Source of the DNA: Desulfuromonadales bacterium
GTDB taxonomy: Bacteria > Desulfobacterota > Desulfuromonadia > Desulfuromonadales > Syntrophotaleaceae
Length of the DNA: 59,857 nucleotides
Direction of reading: 5' to 3'
Assembly (NCBI GenBank): GCA_030154185.1
Contig: JASKKK010000012.1
Coordinates: forward strand, 1 to 59,857
Below the pieces are notes generated by a model. The model was not told where the DNA came from. It did not search any database and saw nothing but the letters and a program-made list of their open reading frames with translations. The translations under genes and the position numbers were made by a program. The first letter of the stretch is position 1. Every line of letters starts with the position of its first letter. Positions 18,858 through 26,477 of the stretch are shown here, one piece after another.

Positions 18858-19178
18858 TCAGTGGTTTTCCGCAGGTCGATGGCAGCGGTTGCAGTTTCCG
18901 CTGCTGCCGAAAGCTTTCCGACCGTCGTGGCAGGCTCCGCACTGATCTCCTTGCTCGATCTTTTGCATGGTGATGACTTCGGCACCTTGCCGCATGATCG
19001 GAAAGACGCCGTTGCGATGGCATGCGCTGCATTTCTGTTGGTGCGTTTTCCCCTTAAAAATCACCAAACCGGTCTCGCCGTCGGCATACGTCAGTGAGCG
19101 ATGGGCCGGTACGGCCAGCACCGCCGCGGCCCATCCCACAAAGATTACCGAGAGTATTCCCGTCCAAAATTTTTCCAT
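18858..19178 (-). CDS. Trihaem c7-type periplasmic cytochrome
   Basis: A 106-residue protein with a signal peptide (MEKFWTGILSVIFVGWAAAV, cleaved near 24). It has three CxxCH haem-attachment sites: CSACH (50-54), CGACH (80-84) and CNRCH (96-100). Extra His residues (26 and 46) are available as distal ligands, giving bis-His haems. The spacing and the segment GVFPIMRQGAEVITM match the c(7)-type triheme family. It starts 10 bases after the Fe-S subunit gene, so it is the last gene of the lactate/glycolate dehydrogenase operon. A role as periplasmic electron acceptor is inferred from that context. Confidence 0.88.
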   Translation of the reverse strand: MEKFWTGILSVIFVGWAAAVLAVPAHRSLTYADGETGLVIFKGKTHQQKCSACHRNGVFPIMRQGAEVITMQKIEQGDQCGACHDGRKAFGSSGNCNRCHRPAENH

Positions 19179-19188
19179 GCCCGGACCT

Positions 19189-20490
19189 TCAGCGCAGCTT
19201 TGCTTCTTTTCGGTTTGCCTGTCCGATGTCGGCATTTTTCAGGTCGGCTGCCACCAATTCCAACACATGACATACCTGCTGGGACATGCCGGCATGATTG
19301 ATGGTGTCCTGCAACTGCATAATGCAACCGGGGCAGGCTGTGGCCACGATCTCGGCTTCGCTGTCGCGGATGCCTTCGGCTTTCAAGGCACCCAGTTTTT
19401 TGCTGATGTCATAATGATAGACGGAAAAGGTTCCTCCGAGGCCGCAGCAGGCGCCGGCGTGTTTCATGTCCACCAGACGTATGGATGGTAACGCCGACAG
19501 CAGTTTTCGAGGGGCTTCTTTGAGGCCGGGTTCGCGCAGATGGCAAGGTACATGGTATCCGACCGGCTGAGGGTTTTCCTGTCGGGGCAGTTGCAGAAGC
19601 TTTTCGTCAAAGCCCTGGTCGACCAGGAACTCGTGAATATCCATGACCTTGCCGGCCAGTGCGGCGTGGTCTGGTCCAAGGTCGCGGAAATGTTTGGTCA
19701 AGCCGCTGTGGCAGGACGCGCATGCTGTAACGATGAAATCGGCCTTGTGAGCCGTCAAGGCTTCGAGATTGCGATCCGCCAGGCAGGCCGCACCCTGGCC
19801 GTCACCGGCGCAAAGGGCGGGCAGGCCGCAGCAGCCCTGATCTTTGGGAATAAGGATGTTCATGCCGAGGCTTTGCAGCGCAGCCAGCACGCCGTCGCCA
19901 ATTTCGGGCAGCATGTGATTGATCATGCAGCCGGTAAAGAAGGTCACCAGAGGCTTGTCTTCGTCTCCTGCGATGAACTCGGGATGGCTCTGGCGGAAGG
20001 CCCGGGGCGCAATCTCAGGGATGGTGCGATCCCGACTGATATAGGGCGAAGGGAAGCGCAGGCGCAATCCGCTGCTTTGCGGTACCTTGCGAAACACCAG
20101 CCAGGAAAACATGCGTCCCAGGCGTGTCAGAAGATTCATCAGCCAGGGGCGCTGCAATACCGTGGAAACCCCCCGCCCGAAAAGGGTCAGGCCCTTTTCT
20201 CGACCGATTCGGCGCCGCAAGGCGAGAATGATTTCATCTGTCGGTACCTGATTGGGGCACTTCCTGACACAGCGTCCGCACGCCAGGCACTGGGAAATGT
20301 CGCTGATCAGACGACGGTCGAGTTCGACTTCGCCGTTCATCAACGCTTCGGCAAGGGATATCTTGCCGCGTGCCACTACCGCTTCCGATTGTACCTGTTT
20401 GAAAACCGGGCAGTGCGCACGGCAGGTGCCGCATTTGACGCATTCCCGCAGCTGTTTCCGGTAAGCTTCGATGTCCTTATGTTTACTCAT
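19189..20490 (-). CDS. GlcF/LldE-like Fe-S subunit of a 2-hydroxyacid dehydrogenase
   Basis: A 433-residue protein with two N-terminal [4Fe-4S] motifs, CVKCGTCRAHCP (Cys about 17-27) and CLACGRCVRKCP (about 68-78). Two CCG domains follow, one with GCM...CCGLPAL...CASC and one with HVPCH...CCGLGGTF...CPGC. This is the heterodisulfide-reductase-like iron-sulfur partner of FAD-linked glycolate or D-lactate dehydrogenases. It would pass electrons from the flavoprotein encoded just upstream to a quinone or to the cytochrome encoded just downstream. A hydrophobic stretch near 100-130 may contact the membrane. Confidence 0.88.
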   Translation of the reverse strand: MSKHKDIEAYRKQLRECVKCGTCRAHCPVFKQVQSEAVVARGKISLAEALMNGEVELDRRLISDISQCLACGRCVRKCPNQVPTDEIILALRRRIGREKGLTLFGRGVSTVLQRPWLMNLLTRLGRMFSWLVFRKVPQSSGLRLRFPSPYISRDRTIPEIAPRAFRQSHPEFIAGDEDKPLVTFFTGCMINHMLPEIGDGVLAALQSLGMNILIPKDQGCCGLPALCAGDGQGAACLADRNLEALTAHKADFIVTACASCHSGLTKHFRDLGPDHAALAGKVMDIHEFLVDQGFDEKLLQLPRQENPQPVGYHVPCHLREPGLKEAPRKLLSALPSIRLVDMKHAGACCGLGGTFSVYHYDISKKLGALKAEGIRDSEAEIVATACPGCIMQLQDTINHAGMSQQVCHVLELVAADLKNADIGQANRKEAKLR

Positions 20491-20578
20491 GTGTTATCCG
20501 ATGCCGCGGTCGGGCCGCGTGGTTGAATTCCGTTGTTCCGGTTCCGTCGCCGCTATGCGGGACGTTGCCTTTCGGGAC

Positions 20579-21979
20579 CTAGAGGTCCTCGAGAAAGATT
20601 TTGCCGGGGTTGAGAATGTTTTTGGGATCAAGAGCGCGTTTGATGGCTTTCATATACACCACCGTCGCACTGTCGAGCTCCATGGGAATGTAGGGCGCCT
20701 TGCTGGTGCCGACCCCGTGTTCGCCGCTCATGGTGCCGCCCAACTCCAGGGTTTTGGCGAAAATTTCCCGGATGGCGATTTCGGCTTTTTCCTCGTGCCC
20801 GTCGATAGAGCGGTCGACCATGATATTGACGTGGATGTTGCCATCTCCGGCGTGGCCGAAATTGACGATGGGGATTCCCAGGTTGTTGGAGATGGCTTCG
20901 ATGGCCCGAATCATGTCCGGCAGTTTGCTGCGCGGTACGCAGATGTCTTCGTTGTATTTGTCCGGATTGACTTTACGCAGGCTGGGCGAGACGCTGCGCC
21001 TCACCTGCCACAGCTGTTCGCTCTCTTCGTCGCTGGCCGCAATGCTGGTATGTACCACGCCCAGCGGAGCGGCGATCTCCAGGATGCGCGCCGCCTGGCG
21101 CTCCAGCAGTTCGCGGTCGCCATCGACCTCGATGATCAACACCGCGCGGGCCGACTCGGGTATATCGAGGTCGGCGTTCTGGCGCACGCATTCCAGTGCC
21201 GTGGCATCCATGAATTCCAGGGTTGTGGGGATGATCTTGCCGCGAATGATGTTGGAGACGGTCCGGGCGGCTCCGTCGATGGAGTCGAACATGACCAGCA
21301 TGGTTTTTTTCGCTTCCGGTTTGGGCAGCAGCTTGAGAACGATTTTGGTGATGACCCCCAAGGTGCCTTCACTTCCGACCATGAGCTTGGTCAGATCGTA
21401 GCCGACGACGCCCTTCATGGTTTCGCCGCCGGTGCGGATGACGTCGCCCTGGGGGGTAACGACTTGCATGCCGAGTACATAGTCTTTGGTGACGCCGTAT
21501 TTGACGCAGCGCGGACCTCCGGCGCATTCGGCAACGTTGCCGCCTATGGTGCTGAATTTGAGGGAGGCAGGATCGGGCGGATAGAAGAGTCCTACTTCCT
21601 CGACGGCTTTTTGCAGGGAGGCGGTAATCACGCCCGGTTCCACTTCGGCGATAAGATTGTCCTGATCGATGCGCAGAATGCGGTCCAGACGGGTCAACAC
21701 CAGAGCGATGCCTCCCTGGGTCGGCACGCTGCCCCCGGTAAAGCCGCTGCCAGCTCCCCTGGGGTAGACGGGGATGTTCTCGGCGTTGGCCATTTTCAGA
21801 ATCAGACTGATCTGTTCCGCATCGGCGGGGCGGACGATGACATCGGGATAAAACTGCTGCTGCGTGGCATCGTAGGAGTAGCAGATGCGATCGGTCTTTT
21901 CGGTGGACACGTATTCTTTGCCGACAATGTCTCGCAGGATGTTGATAATGCGTTTTTCCAGCATGATTTTTATTTGCAT
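20579..21979 (-). CDS. FAD-linked lactate/glycolate dehydrogenase (GlcD family)
   Basis: A 466-residue VAO-type flavoprotein. The FAD-binding part includes YPRGAGSGFTGG and TIGGNVAECAGG. The C-terminal FAD-linked oxidase domain includes the His-rich GHAGDGNIHVN and GEHGVG motifs. Family members oxidise D-lactate or glycolate to pyruvate or glyoxylate; D-lactate fits an anaerobe better. The start is uncertain between ATG 21979 and ATG 21964, since neither has a well-spaced ribosome-binding site. It is the first gene of a three-gene operon with the Fe-S subunit and a c7 cytochrome. Confidence 0.9.
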   Translation of the reverse strand: MQIKIMLEKRIINILRDIVGKEYVSTEKTDRICYSYDATQQQFYPDVIVRPADAEQISLILKMANAENIPVYPRGAGSGFTGGSVPTQGGIALVLTRLDRILRIDQDNLIAEVEPGVITASLQKAVEEVGLFYPPDPASLKFSTIGGNVAECAGGPRCVKYGVTKDYVLGMQVVTPQGDVIRTGGETMKGVVGYDLTKLMVGSEGTLGVITKIVLKLLPKPEAKKTMLVMFDSIDGAARTVSNIIRGKIIPTTLEFMDATALECVRQNADLDIPESARAVLIIEVDGDRELLERQAARILEIAAPLGVVHTSIAASDEESEQLWQVRRSVSPSLRKVNPDKYNEDICVPRSKLPDMIRAIEAISNNLGIPIVNFGHAGDGNIHVNIMVDRSIDGHEEKAEIAIREIFAKTLELGGTMSGEHGVGTSKAPYIPMELDSATVVYMKAIKRALDPKNILNPGKIFLEDL

Positions 21980-22034
21980 CCTTCTTATTATGCGGTCTTT
22001 GCCCGAAAGAAGACGGGCAAACCGGTTAGCGATG

Positions 22035-22064
22035 AAAAAGGCCCGGCATAACCAGGGCCTTTTT
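22035..22064. terminator. Terminator-like hairpin between divergent genes
   Basis: AAAAAGGCCC (22035-22044) pairs with GGGCCTTTTT (22055-22064). It lies between the divergent starts of the glcD-like gene and radA, where no annotated gene ends. It may attenuate a leader or end a small RNA. Confidence 0.7.
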
Positions 22065-22231
22065 GTAGCCTAAGAGAAGCAATATAGCAGATGTTCGGGA
22101 TTTCAGTCCACCCGCAGGTTGCTTTTGGCGAGCCGAGTCGTGGCGGCTGCGGTTTCATCGTCGGCATCGAGTGCCATTGACACCCGGCGTCAAAGACCAT
22201 AAAATAGCGCCCTTACCGGGGAGATCGACGT

Positions 22232-23587
22232 TTGAAGGCAAAGACCTTTTATATCTGTCAGCAATGCGGTTATCAGAGCCTTAAATGGCTTGGGCGGTGT
22301 CCCGACTGCGGTCAATGGGATGTCATGGTGGAGGAGCGCAGCCAGGCCCAAGCCGGCAAGCGCCGCCGAGCCTCCGTGGCGACGGTGGCGATGCAGCGCT
22401 TGTCCGAGGTGACGACCACGGATGAAGAACGCTGTCTTTGCGGCCTGTCGGAGCTCGATCGGGTGCTTGGCGGCGGCGTGGTGCCCGGATCCCTCATACT
22501 CATTGGCGGAGACCCGGGGATCGGCAAGTCGACCTTGTTGTTGCAGGCCGTCGATCGCCTCGCTTCTTTTGGACCGGTGCTTTACGTGACGGCTGAGGAA
22601 TCGGCTCGCCAGGTCAAGATGCGGGGTGAGCGTCTCAAGGTATCCGCCGGCGATCTCTTTCTCGTCCCTGAAACCTCCCTCGAAATGATCCTGGAGCGGG
22701 TGCGTGAGCTCAAACCCCGTTTTCTGGTGATCGATTCCATTCAAACCATTTTCACCGCCGATCTTGAGTCGGCTCCGGGCAGCGTCAGTCAGGTCCGTGA
22801 GTGCGCCGGCCGCCTGATGCATCTGGCCAAAGGCCGGGGCGTATCGACTTTTATCACCGGACATGTCACCAAGGACGGTGCCATTGCCGGTCCGCGCATG
22901 CTGGAGCATATGGTCGATACGGTCCTCTATTTCGAAGGCGACGCGGGGCATCCTTACCGGATTTTGCGGGCGGTCAAGAACCGTTTCGGTTCGACCAACG
23001 AAATCGGTGTTTTCGAAATGAAGGAGGGCGGGCTCGCCGAAGTACCGAATCCTTCGGAAATGTTCCTGGCCGAGCGCCCTGAAGAAGCTCCCGGCAGCGT
23101 GGTGGTTCCGACGCTAGAGGGCAGCCGCCCGATCCTGGTCGAATTGCAGGCGCTGGTTTCCGCGAGTAATTTCGGTCAGCCGCGTCGTACCGCCATCGGT
23201 ATCGATCCCAATCGGGTGGCGCTGCTGGTCGCGGTGCTGGAAAAGAAAGTCGGCCTGTCCATGCTCAGCCAGGATATTTTTTTCAATGTCGCCGGAGGGG
23301 TGCGTTTGTCCGAGCCTGGAGCCGATCTCGGTGTGATCGCTGCGCTTGCCTCCAGCCATCTGAATCGTCCGGTGCCGGGAAAACTCATGTTGTTCGGTGA
23401 AGTCGGCCTGGCCGGGGAGGTGCGGGCGGTGTCCCGTCCCGAATTGAGGGTACGGGAAGCGGCCCGGCTCGGTTTCGATCGCTGTTACCTGCCTGCCGGC
23501 TGCCTCAAGGCTGTGGACGCGCCGCCGGGTATGGAATTGCGTGGCGTGCGAAGCGTCGAGCAGGCGCTTGACGAGGTGTTCGTATGA
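22232..23587 (+). CDS. radA: DNA repair protein RadA (Sms)
   Basis: A 451-residue RecA-like ATPase that helps branch migration during recombinational repair. It has the N-terminal C4 zinc finger (CQQCGY...CPDCGQW, Cys about 9-25), Walker A GDPGIGKST, the RadA-specific KNRFGSTNEIG motif, and a C-terminal Lon-protease-like domain. The start is TTG, placed behind GGGGAG and immediately before the zinc finger. Its last four bases overlap the next gene (ATGA), suggesting coupled translation. Confidence 0.95.
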   Translation: MKAKTFYICQQCGYQSLKWLGRCPDCGQWDVMVEERSQAQAGKRRRASVATVAMQRLSEVTTTDEERCLCGLSELDRVLGGGVVPGSLILIGGDPGIGKSTLLLQAVDRLASFGPVLYVTAEESARQVKMRGERLKVSAGDLFLVPETSLEMILERVRELKPRFLVIDSIQTIFTADLESAPGSVSQVRECAGRLMHLAKGRGVSTFITGHVTKDGAIAGPRMLEHMVDTVLYFEGDAGHPYRILRAVKNRFGSTNEIGVFEMKEGGLAEVPNPSEMFLAERPEEAPGSVVVPTLEGSRPILVELQALVSASNFGQPRRTAIGIDPNRVALLVAVLEKKVGLSMLSQDIFFNVAGGVRLSEPGADLGVIAALASSHLNRPVPGKLMLFGEVGLAGEVRAVSRPELRVREAARLGFDRCYLPAGCLKAVDAPPGMELRGVRSVEQALDEVFV

Positions 23588-24804
23588 AACTTTTGCGGAA
23601 CGGTATCTTTCTGATCCTTGTGATGGCGATGTCGTTCCTGGCAGCGGTGGCGCCGTCAAGCGCCGCTTCGCGTATCCGGGCCGCCCAGGTCAGTTATCTG
23701 CCAAGCCGCAATTATCCTCAGGTCGCCGCCGAGTTCGCACGCATGCGGCGCATGGGGCTCGATACCGTTATTCTCCGGGTGTTCCAGCGTCCCGGTGATC
23801 GGGTTTACCCTTTTGTCGAGGCGCGGGCCTCTTCCGGTGTTTATTTCGCCACCGATGCCGCGCCGGTTGTAGCCGACGTGCTCGGTTCCCTGACCGCCCT
23901 GGCTCATGCTGCCGGTCTCAAAGTTTTTGCCTGGATGACCACCTTGAGCACGCCGCTGACTGAAAATGGGGCATGGCATGGTCGTCGTTTCGATCCGGGT
24001 AGCGGGAGCATCATGCCGTGCAAGGCTCTCGATCCCTTTCGTTCCGAAGTGCGGCAGCGGCTTCTGGACCTTTTTCGCGATCTGGCACGTTACGATATAG
24101 ACGGGGTGTTGCTGCAAGACGATCTGGTGTTGCGCCAGACCGAGGGATTTTCAAGTGCCGCGTTGGCCGCATGCCTGCGCGATACCGGCCGGCTTTTTTC
24201 TCCCCGTGAACTTTTCTGCAAGGTGCGCCGGGGGGAGGATGGCCGGGTATACGTAAGTCAATTGGGCGAGTCGTTTCAGGAATGGGCAGCATGGAAAAAT
24301 CGTTACTTGCTGAAGTTGGCCGCCGATTTTCGCGATGTCGCCCGACGGGTGCGACCCGACCTGCCTTTTGCTGTGAACCTTCCCTATGAAGTTCTGACGG
24401 CTCCCGACCATGGCCTGGCCTGGTTTTCGCAGGATTTCGACCGGGCCGTTGAAGCTGATTTCGAGTATATAGCGATCATGGCCTACCATCGGCAGATGTC
24501 CGCGGAATTATCTTTGCCTGTTGAACAAGCCATTGCCAAAGTAGGAGAAATGGCTGTTTCCGGAGTGCGTTGCACCCGCGATCCGGCACGGCTGCTGCTC
24601 AAACTTCAGACCCGCGATTTTGTCAGTGCCCGGGATGTGGCCCCCGGAGAATTGCGTGATATCCTTTGCGCCGTGAAAGGTGCCGGCGACTTGAGTCTGG
24701 CTTTTTTCCCTTACCATGCCGCGCTGGGCGCCATGACCGCGAATCGTGTGGCATGGAAGGCACGATCGTCCGGAAATCCTGCCCGTGCCGGCCTTCTGGA
24801 ATGA
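23584..24804 (+). CDS. Stand-alone PgaB C-terminal-like (GH153-type) exported hydrolase
   Basis: A 406-residue protein with a signal peptide (about 1-27, ending SSAAS) and one domain resembling the C-terminal hydrolase half of PgaB. Compare DIDGVLLQDDLVL here (about residue 172) with DFDGLLFHDDALL in PgaB at 1398-3323. RRMGLDTVILRVF and FEYIAIMAYH are also family-like. The NodB deacetylase half is missing. In PgaB this domain cleaves partially deacetylated PNAG. The acidic residues in the DD motif are kept, so it may be active. The ATG overlaps the radA stop. Substrate and role are inferred only from similarity. Confidence 0.75.
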   Translation: MKLLRNGIFLILVMAMSFLAAVAPSSAASRIRAAQVSYLPSRNYPQVAAEFARMRRMGLDTVILRVFQRPGDRVYPFVEARASSGVYFATDAAPVVADVLGSLTALAHAAGLKVFAWMTTLSTPLTENGAWHGRRFDPGSGSIMPCKALDPFRSEVRQRLLDLFRDLARYDIDGVLLQDDLVLRQTEGFSSAALAACLRDTGRLFSPRELFCKVRRGEDGRVYVSQLGESFQEWAAWKNRYLLKLAADFRDVARRVRPDLPFAVNLPYEVLTAPDHGLAWFSQDFDRAVEADFEYIAIMAYHRQMSAELSLPVEQAIAKVGEMAVSGVRCTRDPARLLLKLQTRDFVSARDVAPGELRDILCAVKGAGDLSLAFFPYHAALGAMTANRVAWKARSSGNPARAGLLE

Positions 24805-24861
24805 TACAGAATTTACCATGCCCGGTGTTATGCAGGTGGGCACAATGACCTTTTCATTTAA

Positions 24862-24889
24862 GGAACGAATCGTTCCCATGGGAAACCCA
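24862..24889 (+). promoter_or_regulatory. Two overlapping palindromes before moaC
   Basis: GGAACGA-A-TCGTTCC (24862-24876) is a perfect palindrome. It overlaps a second one, TTCCCATGGGAA (about 24873-24885). The two hairpins cannot form together. They lie 20-45 bases before the moaC start and could be an operator or an mRNA switch. Confidence 0.4.
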
Positions 24890-24908
24890 ATCGTTTTGAG
24901 GAGGAGTA

Positions 24909-25391
24909 ATGAGTGATCGTTTGACCCATCTTGATGAAAACGGCAAGGCCGTGATGGTGGAAGTCGGTGAAAAATCGGCCACCAGTCGTGTCGCGGTAGC
25001 CCGTGGCGAGGTTCATATGAAGGAGCGGACCCTGCAGCTGATTATGAGCGGCGAGGTGGCCAAGGGAGATGTCTGGGCGGTGGCGCGGGTTGCCGGCATC
25101 ATGGCGGCAAAGAAAACCTCTGACCTGATCCCTTTATGTCATCCGTTGCTTCTTACTTCCGTTTCCGTCGATTTTACTCCTTGTCCGGGACAGGGCAAGG
25201 TTGACATTGAAGCCAGGGTGCGAGTTAACGGGCAGACCGGGGTCGAGATGGAAGCCTTGACGGCTGTCGCCGCTGCGGGGTTGGCCATTTACGATATGTG
25301 CAAGGCGGTCGACAAGGAGATGGTTGTTTCCGCGATTCGCCTGATGGAGAAACACGGCGGAAAAAGCGGTTCCTTCGTCCGGTCGGAATGA
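24909..25391 (+). CDS. moaC: Cyclic pyranopterin monophosphate synthase MoaC
   Basis: MoaC converts the MoaA product into cyclic pyranopterin monophosphate in molybdopterin synthesis. The 160-residue protein has the conserved [13 protein letters not shown] segment (about 76-88) and [20 protein letters not shown] (about 115-134), which frame the active site. The catalytic Lys/Asp region KAVDKEM follows. Length and motifs are normal. The ATG follows GAGGAGG. It is separate from moaA by about 6 kb. Confidence 0.95.
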   Translation: MSDRLTHLDENGKAVMVEVGEKSATSRVAVARGEVHMKERTLQLIMSGEVAKGDVWAVARVAGIMAAKKTSDLIPLCHPLLLTSVSVDFTPCPGQGKVDIEARVRVNGQTGVEMEALTAVAAAGLAIYDMCKAVDKEMVVSAIRLMEKHGGKSGSFVRSE

Positions 25392-25478
25392 TCGTGACCA
25401 GAAGTGTTGCGTGACGCGAATTTCCTGTTAAATTGTCCTGCCAGGAAACCAAGGCAGTGAAGGAAGAGGAGGTTCTCC

Positions 25479-26009
25479 GTGGAAGAACGGACTGCCGGGG
25501 AGTTTAAAATCCGCCGCGCCTTTGTCGGGTCACTGGGGGGGCTGTTGGTGTTGCTTTTGACCCTGACGCTGGTCTGCGTGATTCAGGGCGAGCCGCCGAT
25601 AAAGGCTGGTCTGGTTGGAATGATCGCCATGGTGGTAGCCGCGTTGCTGGCGGTGAGCATGAGCCGGAAGCTGGAGGTCGGGCCCGACCGGGTCGTGCTG
25701 CATCGTTTCGGACGCAGGAAAATCCTGTATTTTGCCGAAATTACCGCGATGGAATCGCTGACGATACGAAAAAGGGTGTTTGTGACGCTGTGTGCCGGAG
25801 ATGAATTTATCATTCTCTCCAATGCTTATGAACGTTTTGGAGAGTTGGTGGAGGTGCTGCTGGCGAGGGTGCCTGCTCAAAGTGTCAGCGATGATGCGCG
25901 CGCCATGGCCGCTGCGCCTCCCGTCCGGCGTAACGATATCGTATCCTGCTGGCTTGGCATTGTTCTGCTTCTGGTAATTTTGTGGCATCAGTTGTATGGC
26001 GGAGGGTAG
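25479..26009 (+). CDS. Membrane protein with PH-like domain
   Basis: A 176-residue protein with two N-terminal membrane helices (about 17-37 and 45-65). A beta-rich soluble domain (KLEVGPDRVVLHRFGRRKIL) recalls bacterial PH-like (bPH) domains, and a last membrane helix lies at about 155-172. The GTG start is supported by a GAGGAGG sequence. No catalytic motif is visible. It lies between moaC and dksA with gaps of 87 and 78 bases. I do not recognise a specific family and assign no function. Confidence 0.55.
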   Translation: MEERTAGEFKIRRAFVGSLGGLLVLLLTLTLVCVIQGEPPIKAGLVGMIAMVVAALLAVSMSRKLEVGPDRVVLHRFGRRKILYFAEITAMESLTIRKRVFVTLCAGDEFIILSNAYERFGELVEVLLARVPAQSVSDDARAMAAAPPVRRNDIVSCWLGIVLLLVILWHQLYGGG

Positions 26010-26028
26010 TGTCGGTTATCCATTTTTG

Positions 26029-26057
26029 TTGACTTGACAATCGATTTCATTTACATT
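26029..26057 (+). promoter_or_regulatory. Candidate promoter of dksA
   Basis: TTGACT (26029-26034) and TACATT (26052-26057) have a 17-base spacer, just upstream of the dksA ribosome-binding site AAGGAGA. Confidence 0.55.
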
Positions 26058-26087
26058 TTCAAGCTCATATACTGCAAGGAGAAGTGC

Positions 26088-26444
26088 ATGGATCAGGAAA
26101 CACTGAAAGAGTTCAAGGAGAACCTTGAAGCTCAACTGGAGACGCTTCTGCGGGATGCCGGAAAGACCGTTTCGGAGATGACCGACGACCAAAGTAACTT
26201 TCCCGACCCCACCGATCGGGCTTCTTTGGAGTCGGATCGGAATTTCGAACTGCGCATTCGTGACCGTGAGCGTAAGTTGATCGTGAAGATCCGTCAGGCC
26301 CTCGAGCGCATCGAGCAGGGGACTTTCGGCGAATGCGAATGCTGCGAAGAGCCTATCGGTTTAGAACGATTGCGGGCCCGCCCGGTGACGACTCTCTGCA
26401 TTGACTGCAAGACCGAGCAGGAGCGTAAAGAAAAAATCGGCTGA
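26088..26444 (+). CDS. dksA: RNA polymerase-binding DksA/TraR-family protein
   Basis: The 118-residue protein has a coiled-coil hairpin bearing DPTDRAS (about 40-46), whose acidic tip enters the RNA polymerase secondary channel. A C4 zinc finger follows, with Cys 83/86 and 104/107 (CECC...CIDC). DksA works with ppGpp to adjust transcription during starvation. It is shorter than E. coli DksA (151) but normal for this group. The ATG at 26088 lies behind AAGGAGA. Confidence 0.92.
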   Translation: MDQETLKEFKENLEAQLETLLRDAGKTVSEMTDDQSNFPDPTDRASLESDRNFELRIRDRERKLIVKIRQALERIEQGTFGECECCEEPIGLERLRARPVTTLCIDCKTEQERKEKIG

Positions 26445-26477
26445 TTTTCCAAAGGGGTTTTCAATCCGGGGAGTGCG

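Noticed and set aside
20471-22051. A 526-codon open frame opposite the glcD-like gene
   Set aside because: It is the shadow of a clearly identified flavoprotein gene and resembles no protein.
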